Source: G965279355 sp965279355 (GTDB lineage Bacteria; Pseudomonadota; Alphaproteobacteria; CACIAM-22H2). From it: a stretch of DNA of 64,000 bases. The stretch is taken from positions 4,402,001 through 4,466,000 of the forward strand of contig OZ257155.1 of assembly GCA_965279355.1 (NCBI GenBank). The letters run 5' to 3'. Below, piece by piece: positions 7,429-16,239 of this stretch; position 1 is the first letter of the stretch, and each line of letters begins with the position of its first letter. The notes below the pieces were generated by a model. The model did no database searches and was not told the origin of the DNA. It worked only from the letters and a program-made list of their open reading frames with translations. The position numbers and the translations under genes are program-made.

Positions 7429-7500
7429 GTCACCCCGCGCTTGACGCGGGGTCCATGTTTCGTCCGGTGCAGATGGGCCCCGCATCAAGTGCGGGGTGAC
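7429..7500. repeat. Paired palindromic repeat between GIY-YIG-like gene and nrdJ
   Basis: GTCACCCCGCGCTTGACGCG opens the element and GGGGTGAC closes it, with hairpins at both ends and a short linker. It has the same GTCA...GTGAC architecture as 166-257 and the insert in nrdJ. The remaining part of the 428-base gap (about 7540-7720) is another repeat type, with CTCTCCC and GGAGAGG blocks. Confidence 0.75.
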
Positions 7501-7652
7501 GGAAAAGAAAGTGGGGCGGGGACGCGCTGTGCTTCCGCGCGTCACCCTCACCCGCTCGCTCTCGCTCGCTTCCTCTCCCATCAAGGGAGAGGTGAAGTTA
7601 AGAGCGCTCGTTCCCTCTGAACCCTCTCCCCTTGTGGGCTCGGAGCCGAAGA

Positions 7653-7677
7653 GCAAAAGCTCCAGTGGAGCTTTTGC
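7653..7677. repeat. Perfect 25-base palindrome inside a dispersed repeat
   Basis: GCAAAAGCTCC-AGT-GGAGCTTTTGC is a perfect 11+11 hairpin. It lies in a larger inverted arrangement of CCCTCTCCCC and GGAGAGGGT at 7619-7700. It is downstream of nrdJ and could also shape its 3' end, but lacks a terminal T-run. Confidence 0.6.
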
Positions 7678-7818
7678 CGGCGGAGAGGGTAGGGTGAGGG
7701 GTCGAAGAAAAAGCGTGCCGCCCGCCTCACGCTCCGCCGCTCCATGAAGAGAGAGGGCGGAGTTTCCCGTTGCCGGGGTTGTGGGGCGGGCGGACATCGC
7801 CTAGCTCATCCGTATGGC

Positions 7819-10800
7819 TTAGCTGCAGCCGCTGGTGGAGCCGCAGTCCAGGCACTTGGTGCAGGTGCCGTTGCGGACCATCTTGCTGCCGCCGCATTCG
7901 CCGCAGTCGTCGCCGGTGAAGCCCATCTGCCGTGCCTGCTTGTACTTGGTCACGGCATCGACCTTCAGCGTCGCCTCGGCGGTGAAGCTGTGCTGGCTGA
8001 GGGACAGGTAACCGGTCTGCTCGGTGTGGATCTCGGTCGTGCTGGTGTCGAAGCCGATCGGGTTGCGGTCGGTCACTTCGCCCGCGTCCAGCTCGGTCGA
8101 GGTATCGCTCTCGATCACGCCGACATTGCCGACTTCCGAAGACGACATGTGATCGCCGGTCGCCGGAGCCGTGCCACGGGCCGTCGCGGCGCGCGGGGCG
8201 CTCTGGTCGGTCGTGGCCTTGCCGGCGCCGCCGGGCAGCACGGTCAGGCGCGCGATGCGCTGCTCGTGCTTGCCGCGGGTGAGGCCCTTGGAGATGGAGC
8301 GGTTGATCTCGTCCACCACCTTCTTCGCGGCAGCGGAACCGCCCGACGGCAGGCCCGCCGTCTCTTCGTCTTCGCCCACCGCATCGGGGACGAGGTCTTC
8401 GTCCTGCACATGCGCCAGGTCGTCGCGGCCGAGATAGGACACGGCCAGCTCGCGGAAGATGTAATCCAAGAGCGAGGTGGCGTTCTTGATGCGGTCGTTG
8501 CCCTGCACCGGGCCGTTCGGCTCGAACTTCGTGAAGATATAGGCCTCCACGAATTCCTCGAGCGGCACGCCGTATTGCAGGCCGATGGAGACCGCGATGG
8601 CGAAGTTGTTCATCAACGAGCGGAAGGCGGCGCCTTCCTTGTGCATGTCGATGAAGATCTCGCCCAGCTTGCCGTCCTCGTATTCGCCGGTGTGCAGGTA
8701 GACCTTGTGCCCGCCGACGATCGCCTTCTGGGTGTAGCTCTTGCGGCGGTTGGGCATGCGCTGGCGCTCGGCCCGCGTCGCCGTCTCCACCACGCGCTCG
8801 ATGATGCGCTCGACGATCTTCTCGGAGACCTTGGTCGCCTGCGCCGCCGACGGCAGCGCCGCCAGTTCCTCGGCCGCCGCCACGTCGTCGGAATCGTCGA
8901 CCATCGAGGCCAGCGGCTGGCTGAGCTTCGAGCCGTCGCGATAGAGCGCGTTGGCCTTCAGCGCCAGGCGCCACGACAGCATGTACGCTTCCATGCAGTC
9001 GTTGACCGAGGCGTTGTTGGGCATGTTGATGGTCTTGGAGATCGCACCCGAGATGAACGGCTGGCTCGCCGCCATCATGCGGATGTGGCTGTCGACCGAC
9101 AGGTAGCGCTTGCCGTTGCGACCGCAGGGATTGGCGCAGTCGAACACGCTGAGATGCTCGTCCTTCAGGTGCGGCGCACCTTCCAGCGTCATCGAGCCGC
9201 AGCACCAGGTGTTGGCGGCCTCGATCTCGTCCTTGCTGTAGCCAAGGCCGGTCAGGAGGTCGTAGGACGGATCGTCCAAGGTCGCCTTGGCGATGCCCAG
9301 CGTCTTGACGCAGAACTCTTCGCCCAGCGTCCACTTGTTGAAGGCGAACTTGATGTCGAAGGCCGACTCAAGCGCCTGGTCGATCGCGGCGATCTGCTCG
9401 TCGCCAAAGCCCTTGGCCCGCAGGCTGCCGTGGCTGATGGCGTTGGAGCCCGCGAGGGAGCCGTGGCCGACCGCGTAGCCGATGATGTCGTTGCTCTGCT
9501 GCTCGGTATAACCCAGCGTCTTCAGGGCGGCGGGCACCACGCGGTTGATGATCTTGAAGTAGCCGCCGCCTGCAAGCTTCTTGAACTTCACCAGCGCGAA
9601 GTCCGGCTCGATGCCGGTGGTGTCGCAATCCATGACCAGACCAATTGTTCCCGTGGGAGCAATGACCGTGGCCTGCGCGTTGCGATAGCCGTGCTTGCGG
9701 CCCAGATCCAGCGCCTTGTCCCATGCGATGCGCGCGGCCTCAGCCAGCGTCTTCGAGGGGCATTCGGCGGCGTCGAACGGCACCGGCGCGATGGTCAGGC
9801 CTTCATAACCCGACGTCTCGCCATAGGCGGCGCGGCGATGGTTGCGGATGACCCGCAGCATGTGCTCGCCGTTGTTCTTGTAGCCCGGGAACACGCCAAG
9901 CTCGCCCGCCATCTCGGCCGAGGTCGCATAGGCCGTGCCGGTCATGACGGCGGAGATCGCCGCGCACATCGAACGGCCTTCCTTCGAATCGTAGGACAGG
10001 CCCATCGCCATCAGCAGGCCGCCGATATTGGCGAAGCCGAGGCCCAGCGTCCGGTACTCGTAGGACAGCTGGGCGATCTGCTTGCTCGGGAACTGCGCCA
10101 TCATCACCGAGATTTCGAGGGTGACGGTCCACAGGCGGCAGAGATGCTCGAATCCCGGCACGTCGAAGCCGGCGTCGTCCTTGCCACTCTTCCCGTCTTG
10201 CCCCGACTTGATCGGGGCATCCATGGACCCTCCGGTCAAGCCGGAGGGTGACGAAGAGGGATGAGCGGAAGGCGACGTCGGCTTGTAGAATTGAAGCAGA
10301 TTGATGGACGCCAGGTTGCAGGCCGTGTCGTCGAGGAACATGTACTCGGAGCACGGGTTGCTGGCGTTGATGCGCCCTGAAGCCGGGCAGGTGTGCCACT
10401 CGTTGATGGTCGTGTCGTATTGCAGGCCGGGATCGGCCGAGGCCCAGGCGGCGTAGCCGATCTGCTCCCACAGCTCCTTGGCCTTGAGCGTCTTGTGGAC
10501 CTTGCCGTCGGTGCGGCGGATCAGTTTCCAGTCGCTGTTGGTTTCAACGGCATTGAGGAATTCGTTGGTGACGCGCACCGAGTTGTTGGAGTTCTGGCCG
10601 GAGACGGTCAGATAGGCTTCGGAATCCCAGTCGGTGTTGTAGGTCGGGAATTCGATTGAGTCGTAGCCCTGGCGCGCGAAGTCGATGACGCGCTGGATGT
10701 AGTTCTCGGGGATCAGCACCTTGCGGGCGGCGGTGATCGCCTGCTTCAGCGGCTTGTTCTTCCTGGGATCGAAGCCGGCTTCGCCCAGGCCGCGATCGAC

Positions 10801-11772
10801 CGCCTTCATGATGGCGTTCAGGTGCGTGCTGGAGAGCTTGGAGCCGGCAACCAGCGCCGCGACCTTCTGCTCTTCCTTCACCTTCCAGTTGATGTAGTCC
10901 TCGATATCGGGATGGTCGATGTCGACGGTGACCATCTTGGCGGCGCGGCGCGTGGTGCCGCCCGACTTGATCGCGCCCGCCGCGCGGTCGCCGATCTTGA
11001 GGAAGCTCATCAGTCCCGAGGACTTGCCGCCGCCCGACAGACGCTCATCTTCGCCGCGCAGGCGCGAGAAGTTGGAGCCGGTGCCGGACCCGTACTTGAA
11101 GAGGCGTGCTTCACGAACCCACAGGTCCATGATGCCGCCTTCGTTCACCAGATCGTCCTCGACGGACTGGATGAAGCAGGCATGCGGTTGCGGATGCTCG
11201 TAGGCCGACTGCGACTGGACAAGCTGGCCGCTCTGGAAGTCGACGTAGTGATGGCCCTGCGCCGGTCCATCGATGCCGTAGGCCCAGTGCAGGCCGGTGT
11301 TGAACCATTGCGGGCTGTTGGGTGCGGCCTGCTGGGCCGCCAGCATGAAGCGCATCTCGTCGAAATAGGCGCGGGCGTCTTCTTCCGTATCGAAGTAGCC
11401 GCCCTTCCAGCCCCAGTAGGTCCAGGTGCCGGCCAGGCGGTCGAAGACTTCCTTGGCGCTCTGCTCGCCGCGGTAACGCTGTTTCTCCGGCAGCGCCTCA
11501 AGGGCGGCCTCGTCGGGGGCGCAGCGCCACAGCCAGGTCGGGACCGTGTTCTCCTCGACCGCCTTCAGGCGGGCCGGGACACCGCGCTTGCGGAAATACT
11601 TCTGGGCCAGCACGTCGCAGGCGACCTGCGACCACTGTTCCGGCACTTCGATATCCTTGGCCTGGAACACCACCGAGCCGTCCGGATTGCGGATCTCGCT
11701 GTTGGTGGTGGTGAATTTGAGGGACGCATACGCATCCTGACCCGCTTGGGTGAAACGACGTTCAATCCGCAT
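7819..11772 (-). CDS. nrdJ: Vitamin B12-dependent (class II) ribonucleotide reductase
   Basis: The 1317-residue product is an adenosylcobalamin-dependent ribonucleoside reductase, making deoxyribonucleotides with or without oxygen. Conserved segments include the NSPQWFNTGL motif near residue 155, the GSGTGSNFSRLRG segment, NPCSEYMFLDDTACNLASINLL around 478, and VIAPTGTIGLVMDCDTTGIEPDFALVKFKKLAGGG around 705-740. The C-terminus ends with paired CGECGG and CTKCLDCG motifs, zinc-binding or redox-active cysteines. GGAG precedes the ATG at spacing 9. The gene is longer than usual because residues about 498-531 are encoded by a dispersed repeat. A second low-complexity linker precedes the C-terminal domain. 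Confidence 0.97.
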   Translation of the reverse strand: MRIERRFTQAGQDAYASLKFTTTNSEIRNPDGSVVFQAKDIEVPEQWSQVACDVLAQKYFRKRGVPARLKAVEENTVPTWLWRCAPDEAALEALPEKQRYRGEQSAKEVFDRLAGTWTYWGWKGGYFDTEEDARAYFDEMRFMLAAQQAAPNSPQWFNTGLHWAYGIDGPAQGHHYVDFQSGQLVQSQSAYEHPQPHACFIQSVEDDLVNEGGIMDLWVREARLFKYGSGTGSNFSRLRGEDERLSGGGKSSGLMSFLKIGDRAAGAIKSGGTTRRAAKMVTVDIDHPDIEDYINWKVKEEQKVAALVAGSKLSSTHLNAIMKAVDRGLGEAGFDPRKNKPLKQAITAARKVLIPENYIQRVIDFARQGYDSIEFPTYNTDWDSEAYLTVSGQNSNNSVRVTNEFLNAVETNSDWKLIRRTDGKVHKTLKAKELWEQIGYAAWASADPGLQYDTTINEWHTCPASGRINASNPCSEYMFLDDTACNLASINLLQFYKPTSPSAHPSSSPSGLTGGSMDAPIKSGQDGKSGKDDAGFDVPGFEHLCRLWTVTLEISVMMAQFPSKQIAQLSYEYRTLGLGFANIGGLLMAMGLSYDSKEGRSMCAAISAVMTGTAYATSAEMAGELGVFPGYKNNGEHMLRVIRNHRRAAYGETSGYEGLTIAPVPFDAAECPSKTLAEAARIAWDKALDLGRKHGYRNAQATVIAPTGTIGLVMDCDTTGIEPDFALVKFKKLAGGGYFKIINRVVPAALKTLGYTEQQSNDIIGYAVGHGSLAGSNAISHGSLRAKGFGDEQIAAIDQALESAFDIKFAFNKWTLGEEFCVKTLGIAKATLDDPSYDLLTGLGYSKDEIEAANTWCCGSMTLEGAPHLKDEHLSVFDCANPCGRNGKRYLSVDSHIRMMAASQPFISGAISKTINMPNNASVNDCMEAYMLSWRLALKANALYRDGSKLSQPLASMVDDSDDVAAAEELAALPSAAQATKVSEKIVERIIERVVETATRAERQRMPNRRKSYTQKAIVGGHKVYLHTGEYEDGKLGEIFIDMHKEGAAFRSLMNNFAIAVSIGLQYGVPLEEFVEAYIFTKFEPNGPVQGNDRIKNATSLLDYIFRELAVSYLGRDDLAHVQDEDLVPDAVGEDEETAGLPSGGSAAAKKVVDEINRSISKGLTRGKHEQRIARLTVLPGGAGKATTDQSAPRAATARGTAPATGDHMSSSEVGNVGVIESDTSTELDAGEVTDRNPIGFDTSTTEIHTEQTGYLSLSQHSFTAEATLKVDAVTKYKQARQMGFTGDDCGECGGSKMVRNGTCTKCLDCGSTSGCS
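10201..10253. repeat. Dispersed palindromic repeat inside the nrdJ reading frame
   Basis: Two hairpins, CCCCGA-CTTGA-TCGGGG (10201-10216) and CCCTCCGG-TCAAG-CCGGAGGG (10228-10248), end in GTGAC. The second hairpin and flank are identical over 26 bases to an intergenic repeat at 233-258. It keeps the frame open and encodes the segment SSSPSGLTGGSMDAPIKSG, foreign to the family. The extra segment spans roughly 10180-10281. Confidence 0.85.
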
Positions 11773-12368
11773 TTCTTGTCACTCCGACGTGGAATCGCTG
11801 TCGGTTACGGTTCGAAAAGACCGCCGTGTGCCCCCAATGTTGGCGTGTCGGCTTGGCCTCCCCCCGGCCCAGCATCCTCACTAAATCCTGTGGGTGCCGC
11901 TGGGCTCGTTACAACATGTTGACCACCCGGGACTCACCCCATCAAGTCAATTGTGGCAACATGCCGTAATCCCCACTATAGGTAGATATATCAAGGGGGT
12001 AGGGACGCCCTGGAATTAACCCGTTGATTTTATTGGCAAGTGTATATTTTAACCGTTTTTTTTCAATGGGTTAGAACGACTCGAAACCCCTTTGTAACAT
12101 TACGCCGGCACCGCAAAAGGCCGCGCAATAAAATATCGCTCACCGGGAATCGCGCTTCTGGATCAATGACTTGAAAATACCATGTACGGCGTCGCAAAAG
12201 CCCGGACGGCGTAAAATCAACGCTCGTTAACGATTGCCCCCGCGTCGCCCCGCGTCGCCCCCCCGGGGCGCCGCCGGACCCGCCCCGCCCAACTCCCAAA
12301 AACACGGTGAATCTGAGCGAACTGAGCGAACTCCCGCCCGCCCGGCATTCGATGCTATGTGCAGGTCC
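11773..12368. other. Long non-coding region between nrdJ and the FNT channel gene
   Basis: No gene is supported in these ~600 bases. They act as the divergent upstream region of nrdJ (left) and the formate/nitrite-type transporter (right). A low-GC core at about 11960-12070 (TAGATATATC, TTGATTTTATTGG, TTTTAACCGTTTTTTTTC) probably contains promoters. I could not assign a convincing NrdR box pair, cobalamin riboswitch or FNR box. Open frames here on both strands look like chance GC-rich frames. Confidence 0.6.
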
Positions 12369-13229
12369 ATGACCGATCATCCCCCTGAACCCGATGCCCT
12401 GCTGCCCCCTGATATGGCGGCGCGGGCCGAGCGCATCGGCGCCGAGAAGACCCGGCTGCCGTTCCAGCGGCTGATCGTGCTGGCCATCCTCGCCGGCGCC
12501 TTCATCGCCTTCGGCGCCATGCTCTCGACCATTGTCGCGACCACGGGGGCGCAGGCGATGCCCTACGGGCTGCTGCGGCTGGTCACCGGCCTGGCTTTCT
12601 CGCTGGGTCTGATCCTTGTCGTGGTCGGCGGGGCGGAACTCTTCACCGGCAACAACCTGATGGTGATGGCCTGGGCCAGCGGGTCCGTGACCACGGCCGA
12701 AGTGCTGCGGGCCTGGGCGATTGTCTATATCGGCAATCTCGTCGGCGCCGTGGCGACGGCCTTGCTGGTCTTTCTCTCCGGCTTGCACGAGCAGGGCGGC
12801 GGCGCGGTCGGCGCGCAGGCGCTGGACCTGGCGCAGCAGAAGGCGGCGCTCGATTTCGTCCCGGCGCTGGTGCGGGGCATCCTGGCCAACGTGCTGGTCT
12901 GCCTTGCGGTGTGGCTCTGCTATGGCGCGCGGTCGATCACCGACCGCATCCTCGCCCTTTCGTTGCCGGTTGCGGCGTTCGTCGCCGCCGGTTTCGAGCA
13001 CTCCATCGCCAACATGTACATCCTGCCCTACGGACTGTTCGTGAAGGCGTGGGCGGCGCCGGAATTCTGGACCGCCATCGCGCAATCTTCCGACGCCTTC
13101 GCCGGCCTCACCTGGTCCGCCTTTCTCGCGAACCTGATACCGGTGACCATCGGCAATGTGATCGGCGGCGGCGTGCTGGTCGGCGCGGTCTACTGGTTCG
13201 TCTATCTGCGCCGCTCCGGCAAACCCTGA
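12369..13229 (+). CDS. Formate/nitrite transporter (FNT) family protein
   Basis: The 286-residue product is a six-helix FNT channel for formate, nitrite or related small anions in the inner membrane. It shows the family segments GGAELFTGNNLMVMAWASG (the GxELFTGN signature), YIGNLVGAV, ANVLVCLAVWL and FEHSIANMYILPYG, and ends IPVTIGNVIGGGVLVG. The start at 12369 follows GCAGG and gives a normal N-terminus; the frame is open further upstream without support. The gene converges directly on the PAS gene, the next base after its stop being the PAS stop. Substrate is not resolved. Confidence 0.93.
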   Translation: MTDHPPEPDALLPPDMAARAERIGAEKTRLPFQRLIVLAILAGAFIAFGAMLSTIVATTGAQAMPYGLLRLVTGLAFSLGLILVVVGGAELFTGNNLMVMAWASGSVTTAEVLRAWAIVYIGNLVGAVATALLVFLSGLHEQGGGAVGAQALDLAQQKAALDFVPALVRGILANVLVCLAVWLCYGARSITDRILALSLPVAAFVAAGFEHSIANMYILPYGLFVKAWAAPEFWTAIAQSSDAFAGLTWSAFLANLIPVTIGNVIGGGVLVGAVYWFVYLRRSGKP

Positions 13230-13697
13230 TCAGCGCGGCTTTTCAGGGCGTCGCTCGTCGACATGGGCGCCGCAGAGCAGCATGTCGATCTTCTGTCCGT
13301 CCGAGGACAGCGGCAGGATGATCCGCTCGTACTTCAGATAGCGGCCGTCATGCTTGCGGTAATCCCACTGACCGTAGACCGGCTGCGCGGTGCCGATGGC
13401 CTCTTTGTATTCGTCGATGATAGCGCCGGCGACATGGTCGAGATCGATCTCATCGAGGAACCGGCCTGTCAGTTCCTGGCCATAGCGGGTCACGACCTCC
13501 GTGCCGGCGAGCCGGAAGCGGAAGCGCGGCGGGTCGCCGATCACATCCAGCAGGAAGACATGCGGCAGGCATTGCCCCATCTCTACCGGGTCGATGTCAG
13601 CGCGGGCGGGTGCCAGCCGGCCGCCCAGCTTACCCAGCCAGTAGGCATAGAGCTGCTTCAACGCCGGGTGGTGAATGTGGTTGAGCCTGTCGGCCAT
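13230..13697 (-). CDS. Single-domain PAS protein (PAS_5 type), paralogue 1
   Basis: The 155-residue product looks like a stand-alone PAS_5 domain. It has an N-terminal HPALKQLYAYWLGKLGGRL helix, ADIDPVEMGQCLPHVFLLDV, FRFRLAGTEVVTRYGQELTG, and a C-terminal YERIILPLSSDG followed by DMLLCGAHV. There is no attached kinase or DNA-binding domain. It is clearly paralogous to the protein at 16240-16749. An FNR-like box lies 52 bases upstream with a TAATCT -10 element (13721-13726) at class II spacing, so anaerobic induction is likely. Confidence 0.85.
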   Translation of the reverse strand: MADRLNHIHHPALKQLYAYWLGKLGGRLAPARADIDPVEMGQCLPHVFLLDVIGDPPRFRFRLAGTEVVTRYGQELTGRFLDEIDLDHVAGAIIDEYKEAIGTAQPVYGQWDYRKHDGRYLKYERIILPLSSDGQKIDMLLCGAHVDERRPEKPR

Positions 13698-13748
13698 CGT
13701 TTCCCCGGAAATAAGCGCCGAGATTAGGCTTCGCCGAGGCCTGCCCCT

Positions 13749-13762
13749 TTGACGCGCATCAA
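13749..13762 (-). promoter_or_regulatory. FNR/FixK-type box upstream of the PAS gene
   Basis: TTGAC-GCGC-ATCAA matches the FNR-family consensus TTGAT-N4-ATCAA at nine of ten half-site positions. Its centre is 41.5 bases from a predicted transcription start near 13714. A TAATCT -10 at 13721-13726 is correctly placed for the reverse strand. Confidence 0.7.
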
Positions 13763-13814
13763 GCCCAAGAGTGGCGCGAGCGGCGCCGCGCTTGTCGTGT
13801 GCCGATGATCGGCA

Positions 13815-14090
13815 CTAATCCTTCGTCGCGCGATCCATGCACGACCGGCGTTCATGCTCCGGCTGCTGCTGGCACCGGTTCAGCCGATCGGCGCTGTTGT
13901 CCTTGGCGTGGTTGCGGTGCTCCATCATCTGGCGGTGTCCCGCCATGCCGTGCGCGCGCATGGGCGGCTTCTTCGGCGCGGCTTTCTGCTCCTGGGTGTC
14001 CGGGTGGGAATGCTGCTGTGCCAGCGTCGGTACGACCGTAACGCCGATCGCGATCGTGAAAACGGCAGCGGCGAGGATGGTGCGCATCAT
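13815..14090 (-). CDS. Small exported His/Met-rich protein
   Basis: The 91-residue product begins MMRTILAAAVFTIAIGVTVV followed by PTLAQQ, a typical Sec signal peptide with an Ala-rich cleavage site. The mature part is rich in His, Met, Lys and Gln (HSHPD, RAHGMAGHRQMMEHRNH) and has two cysteines near the end. Such composition suggests a periplasmic metal-binding role, but no known family was recognised. The ATG at 14090 has GAAAGGG upstream; a start 12 codons earlier is less likely. It lies between two FNR-like boxes in a low-oxygen gene cluster. Confidence 0.6.
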   Translation of the reverse strand: MMRTILAAAVFTIAIGVTVVPTLAQQHSHPDTQEQKAAPKKPPMRAHGMAGHRQMMEHRNHAKDNSADRLNRCQQQPEHERRSCMDRATKD

Positions 14091-14159
14091 GGGACGGCCC
14101 TTTCCCGGGTTCGGAGGTTGATCCATGCTTCACCAGAGCATGCGCCGGTGGCCGCAGGT

Positions 14160-14173
14160 TTGACGCAGATCAA
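14160..14173. promoter_or_regulatory. FNR/FixK-type box between divergent genes
   Basis: TTGAC-GCAG-ATCAA is a good FNR-family site in the gap between the small exported protein gene (left) and the EEP-fold gene (right). The spacing to a weak TTCATT -10 (14196-14201) favours the rightward gene; the leftward -10 is poorer. Confidence 0.65.
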
Positions 14174-14256
14174 AATGCGCGCGGCCGTCCGGATGTTCAT
14201 TGATGCCGAAGCTGCAGGATCGTTCGGTTCCGCGCGGAAGATCAGGAGTGAGGCGA

Positions 14257-15234
14257 GTGCAGCTGCGGATTGCCACGTTCAATCTGGAAAGCCTCGACCG
14301 GGATCCGCGGCACGGCCCGGCGCTGGAACGCCGGATCGAAGTCCTTCGCCCGCAGCTTGCAGACCTCAACGCCGACATCCTCTGCCTGCAGGAGGTCAAC
14401 GCGCAGGAGCCGTCCGGTCACGGCGCGCGGACACTCGAAGCGCTCGACGAAGTGCTGGCAGGCACGCCCTACGCGACCTACGCGCGCGCGGTGACCAGCA
14501 GTTCATCGGGGAACTATCCGGCCGATCTGCACAATCTCGTCATTCTCAGCCGGTGGCCGATCGTGAGTCAGCGGCAGGTGTGGCACGAGTTTCTGCCGCC
14601 GCTGAAATACACGCCGGCAACGGCGGCCAATCATGCGGAGATCGCCGTGCGGTTCGACCGCCCGCTGCTCTACGCGGAAATCGCGTTGCCCAACGGACAG
14701 ACGCTCAACCTGCTCAACCTTCATCTGAAGGCGCCGATTGCCGCGGCGATTCCGGGGCAGAAACTGTCGCCCTTCGTCTGGAAGACGACCCAGGGATGGT
14801 CGGAAGGATATTTTCTGGCCGGTCTCAAGCGAAGCGGGCAGGCCCTCGAAGCCCGTCTCCTGGTCGACGCAATTTTTGACAAGGCGCCTGATGCGCTCAT
14901 CGCGGTGTGCGGCGACCTGAATGCCGAAAGCAGGGAGACACCGATCCGGATCCTGCTCGGCGACGTTCAGGATACCGGCAATCCCGCCCTCGACGGACGC
15001 CAGCTGGTTGCAGTGGAAGAGGGTGTCACCCAAGCGCGCCGGTATTCGGTGCTGCACCGGACGCGGCCTGTCCTGCTGGATCACATCCTGGTATCGCGCG
15101 CGCTGTCTTCCCATCCGCACCGTGTATCGATCCGGAACGAGACGCTCTCCGATGAAGTTCTCGACTATGTTCCGGGCGAATCTCCGGAATCCTTTCACGC
15201 CCCGATCGTCGCGGAGTTCTCGCTTCCGGATTGA
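14257..15234 (+). CDS. Endonuclease/exonuclease/phosphatase (EEP) family protein
   Basis: The 325-residue product has the EEP (DNase I-like) fold used by metal-dependent phosphodiesterases and nucleases. It begins with RIATFNLESL (metal-site Asn), then LNADILCLQEVN (catalytic Glu), NLVILSRWPI, LNLLNLHLKA, VCGDLNAESRETP (Asp and Asn), LLDHILVS and the terminal SFHAPIVAEF (catalytic His). No signal peptide is seen. GTG at 14257 is preferred because AGGAG lies eight bases upstream; a GTG at 14248 is possible. It sits in the FNR-box cluster. Substrate is unknown. Confidence 0.85.
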   Translation: MQLRIATFNLESLDRDPRHGPALERRIEVLRPQLADLNADILCLQEVNAQEPSGHGARTLEALDEVLAGTPYATYARAVTSSSSGNYPADLHNLVILSRWPIVSQRQVWHEFLPPLKYTPATAANHAEIAVRFDRPLLYAEIALPNGQTLNLLNLHLKAPIAAAIPGQKLSPFVWKTTQGWSEGYFLAGLKRSGQALEARLLVDAIFDKAPDALIAVCGDLNAESRETPIRILLGDVQDTGNPALDGRQLVAVEEGVTQARRYSVLHRTRPVLLDHILVSRALSSHPHRVSIRNETLSDEVLDYVPGESPESFHAPIVAEFSLPD

Positions 15235-15243
15235 ATCCGGCGT

Positions 15244-15257
15244 TTGACCCACGTCAA
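15244..15257 (+). promoter_or_regulatory. FNR/FixK-type box upstream of the Usp gene
   Basis: TTGAC-CCAC-GTCAA is a perfect inverted repeat of the FNR family. CTAATG at 15281-15286 fits a -10 element for a start near 15292, which is 41.5 bases from the box centre, the class II FNR geometry. Confidence 0.7.
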
Positions 15258-15335
15258 AGCCCGCACCCGCGCCCGGTGACCTAATGGCGGCCGATACAAC
15301 CGCCGGCCAACGGCTATGCAGGATCGGAGGGCCCC

Positions 15336-16166
15336 ATGACCTACAAAGATATTCTCGTCTATGCCGACGGCGGAAAATCAGCGGTGGCGCGGTTCGATGT
15401 AGCCGCTGCTTTGGCCGAGGCGCATGACGCTCACCTCACGGCCCTGCATGTTTCAATTCCGCCCTATGTCCCGGCCGACCTTGGCGGCGGCATCCCTGCC
15501 GCGGTCATTGAGTGGCAGGAAGAGTTCCAGGCCGAAAAAGCCGAAGAGGCGAAGAAGGCGGTCGATGCCGCCTGCCGCCGGTCCGGCAAGACCATCGAAT
15601 ACCGGCTGGTGCGCGGCGATCTCAACGCGGTCGCCCTGCTGCACAGCCACTATGCCGATCTTGTGGTGCTGAGCCAGGCCGCCACCGAAGCCGACGAACA
15701 GTCACAGAGCGATGCGCTGCCCGAGGAAATCGTGCTCGGCGCGGGCCGGCCGACACTGGTCGTTCCGCGGGCGGGCACGTTCAAACAGGTCGGCCGCAAT
15801 GTCCTGATTGCCTGGAGCCGCACGCGGGAGTCCGCGCGGGCGGTGCATGACGCATTGCCGATCCTCAAGAGCGCCGCCGCGGTGACGGTGATGGAAGTCA
15901 ATCCGACGCTGTCCGGCCCGCGACATGTTCCCGGCGCCGATATTGCGGCGCATCTGGCGCGCCATGGCGTCAAGGCCGATGTCTCGTCGATTGCCGCCGC
16001 CGATATCGAGGTCGGCGATGCCATCCTGTCTCGCGCAGCCGATCTGGGCGCTGATCTTCTGGTGATGGGCGCTTACGGTCACTCCCGGTTTCGCGAAGTG
16101 ATTCTGGGCGGCGTCACGCGCCACATCCTGGCCAACATGACGGTGCCGGTCCTGATGTCGCACTGA
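15336..16166 (+). CDS. Universal stress protein, two UspA domains
   Basis: The 276-residue product contains two UspA-type folds. The first runs from YKDILVYADGGKSAVARF to LVVPRAG, and the second from RNVLIAWSRTRESARAVHDAL to the end. The second has the ATP-binding-type GAYGHSRFREVILGGVTRHIL signature (G2xG9xGS/T-like) near residues 245-265. Such tandem Usp proteins help survival under oxygen limitation or stasis. A GGAGG Shine-Dalgarno precedes the ATG. The FNR-like box and -10 upstream suggest induction at low oxygen, matching the regulation of many Usp genes. Confidence 0.92.
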   Translation: MTYKDILVYADGGKSAVARFDVAAALAEAHDAHLTALHVSIPPYVPADLGGGIPAAVIEWQEEFQAEKAEEAKKAVDAACRRSGKTIEYRLVRGDLNAVALLHSHYADLVVLSQAATEADEQSQSDALPEEIVLGAGRPTLVVPRAGTFKQVGRNVLIAWSRTRESARAVHDALPILKSAAAVTVMEVNPTLSGPRHVPGADIAAHLARHGVKADVSSIAAADIEVGDAILSRAADLGADLLVMGAYGHSRFREVILGGVTRHILANMTVPVLMSH

Positions 16167-16239
16167 GGCCCGCGGGTCTTTCGGCGAACTGAGCGAACAG
16201 CTTCGGCCGGCCGCGCAGGAGGGGCAGGGTCGCGACGGG

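Noticed and set aside
7744..10251. 835-codon open frame on the forward strand opposite nrdJ
   Set aside because: It is a long antisense frame produced by high GC third positions of nrdJ. Its protein is His/Arg/Gly-rich without family features.
11773..12368. Cobalamin riboswitch, NrdR box pair or FNR box upstream of nrdJ and the FNT gene
   Set aside because: The AT-rich core has suggestive fragments (CACTATA, TAGATATAT) but no complete conserved element could be assembled by eye.
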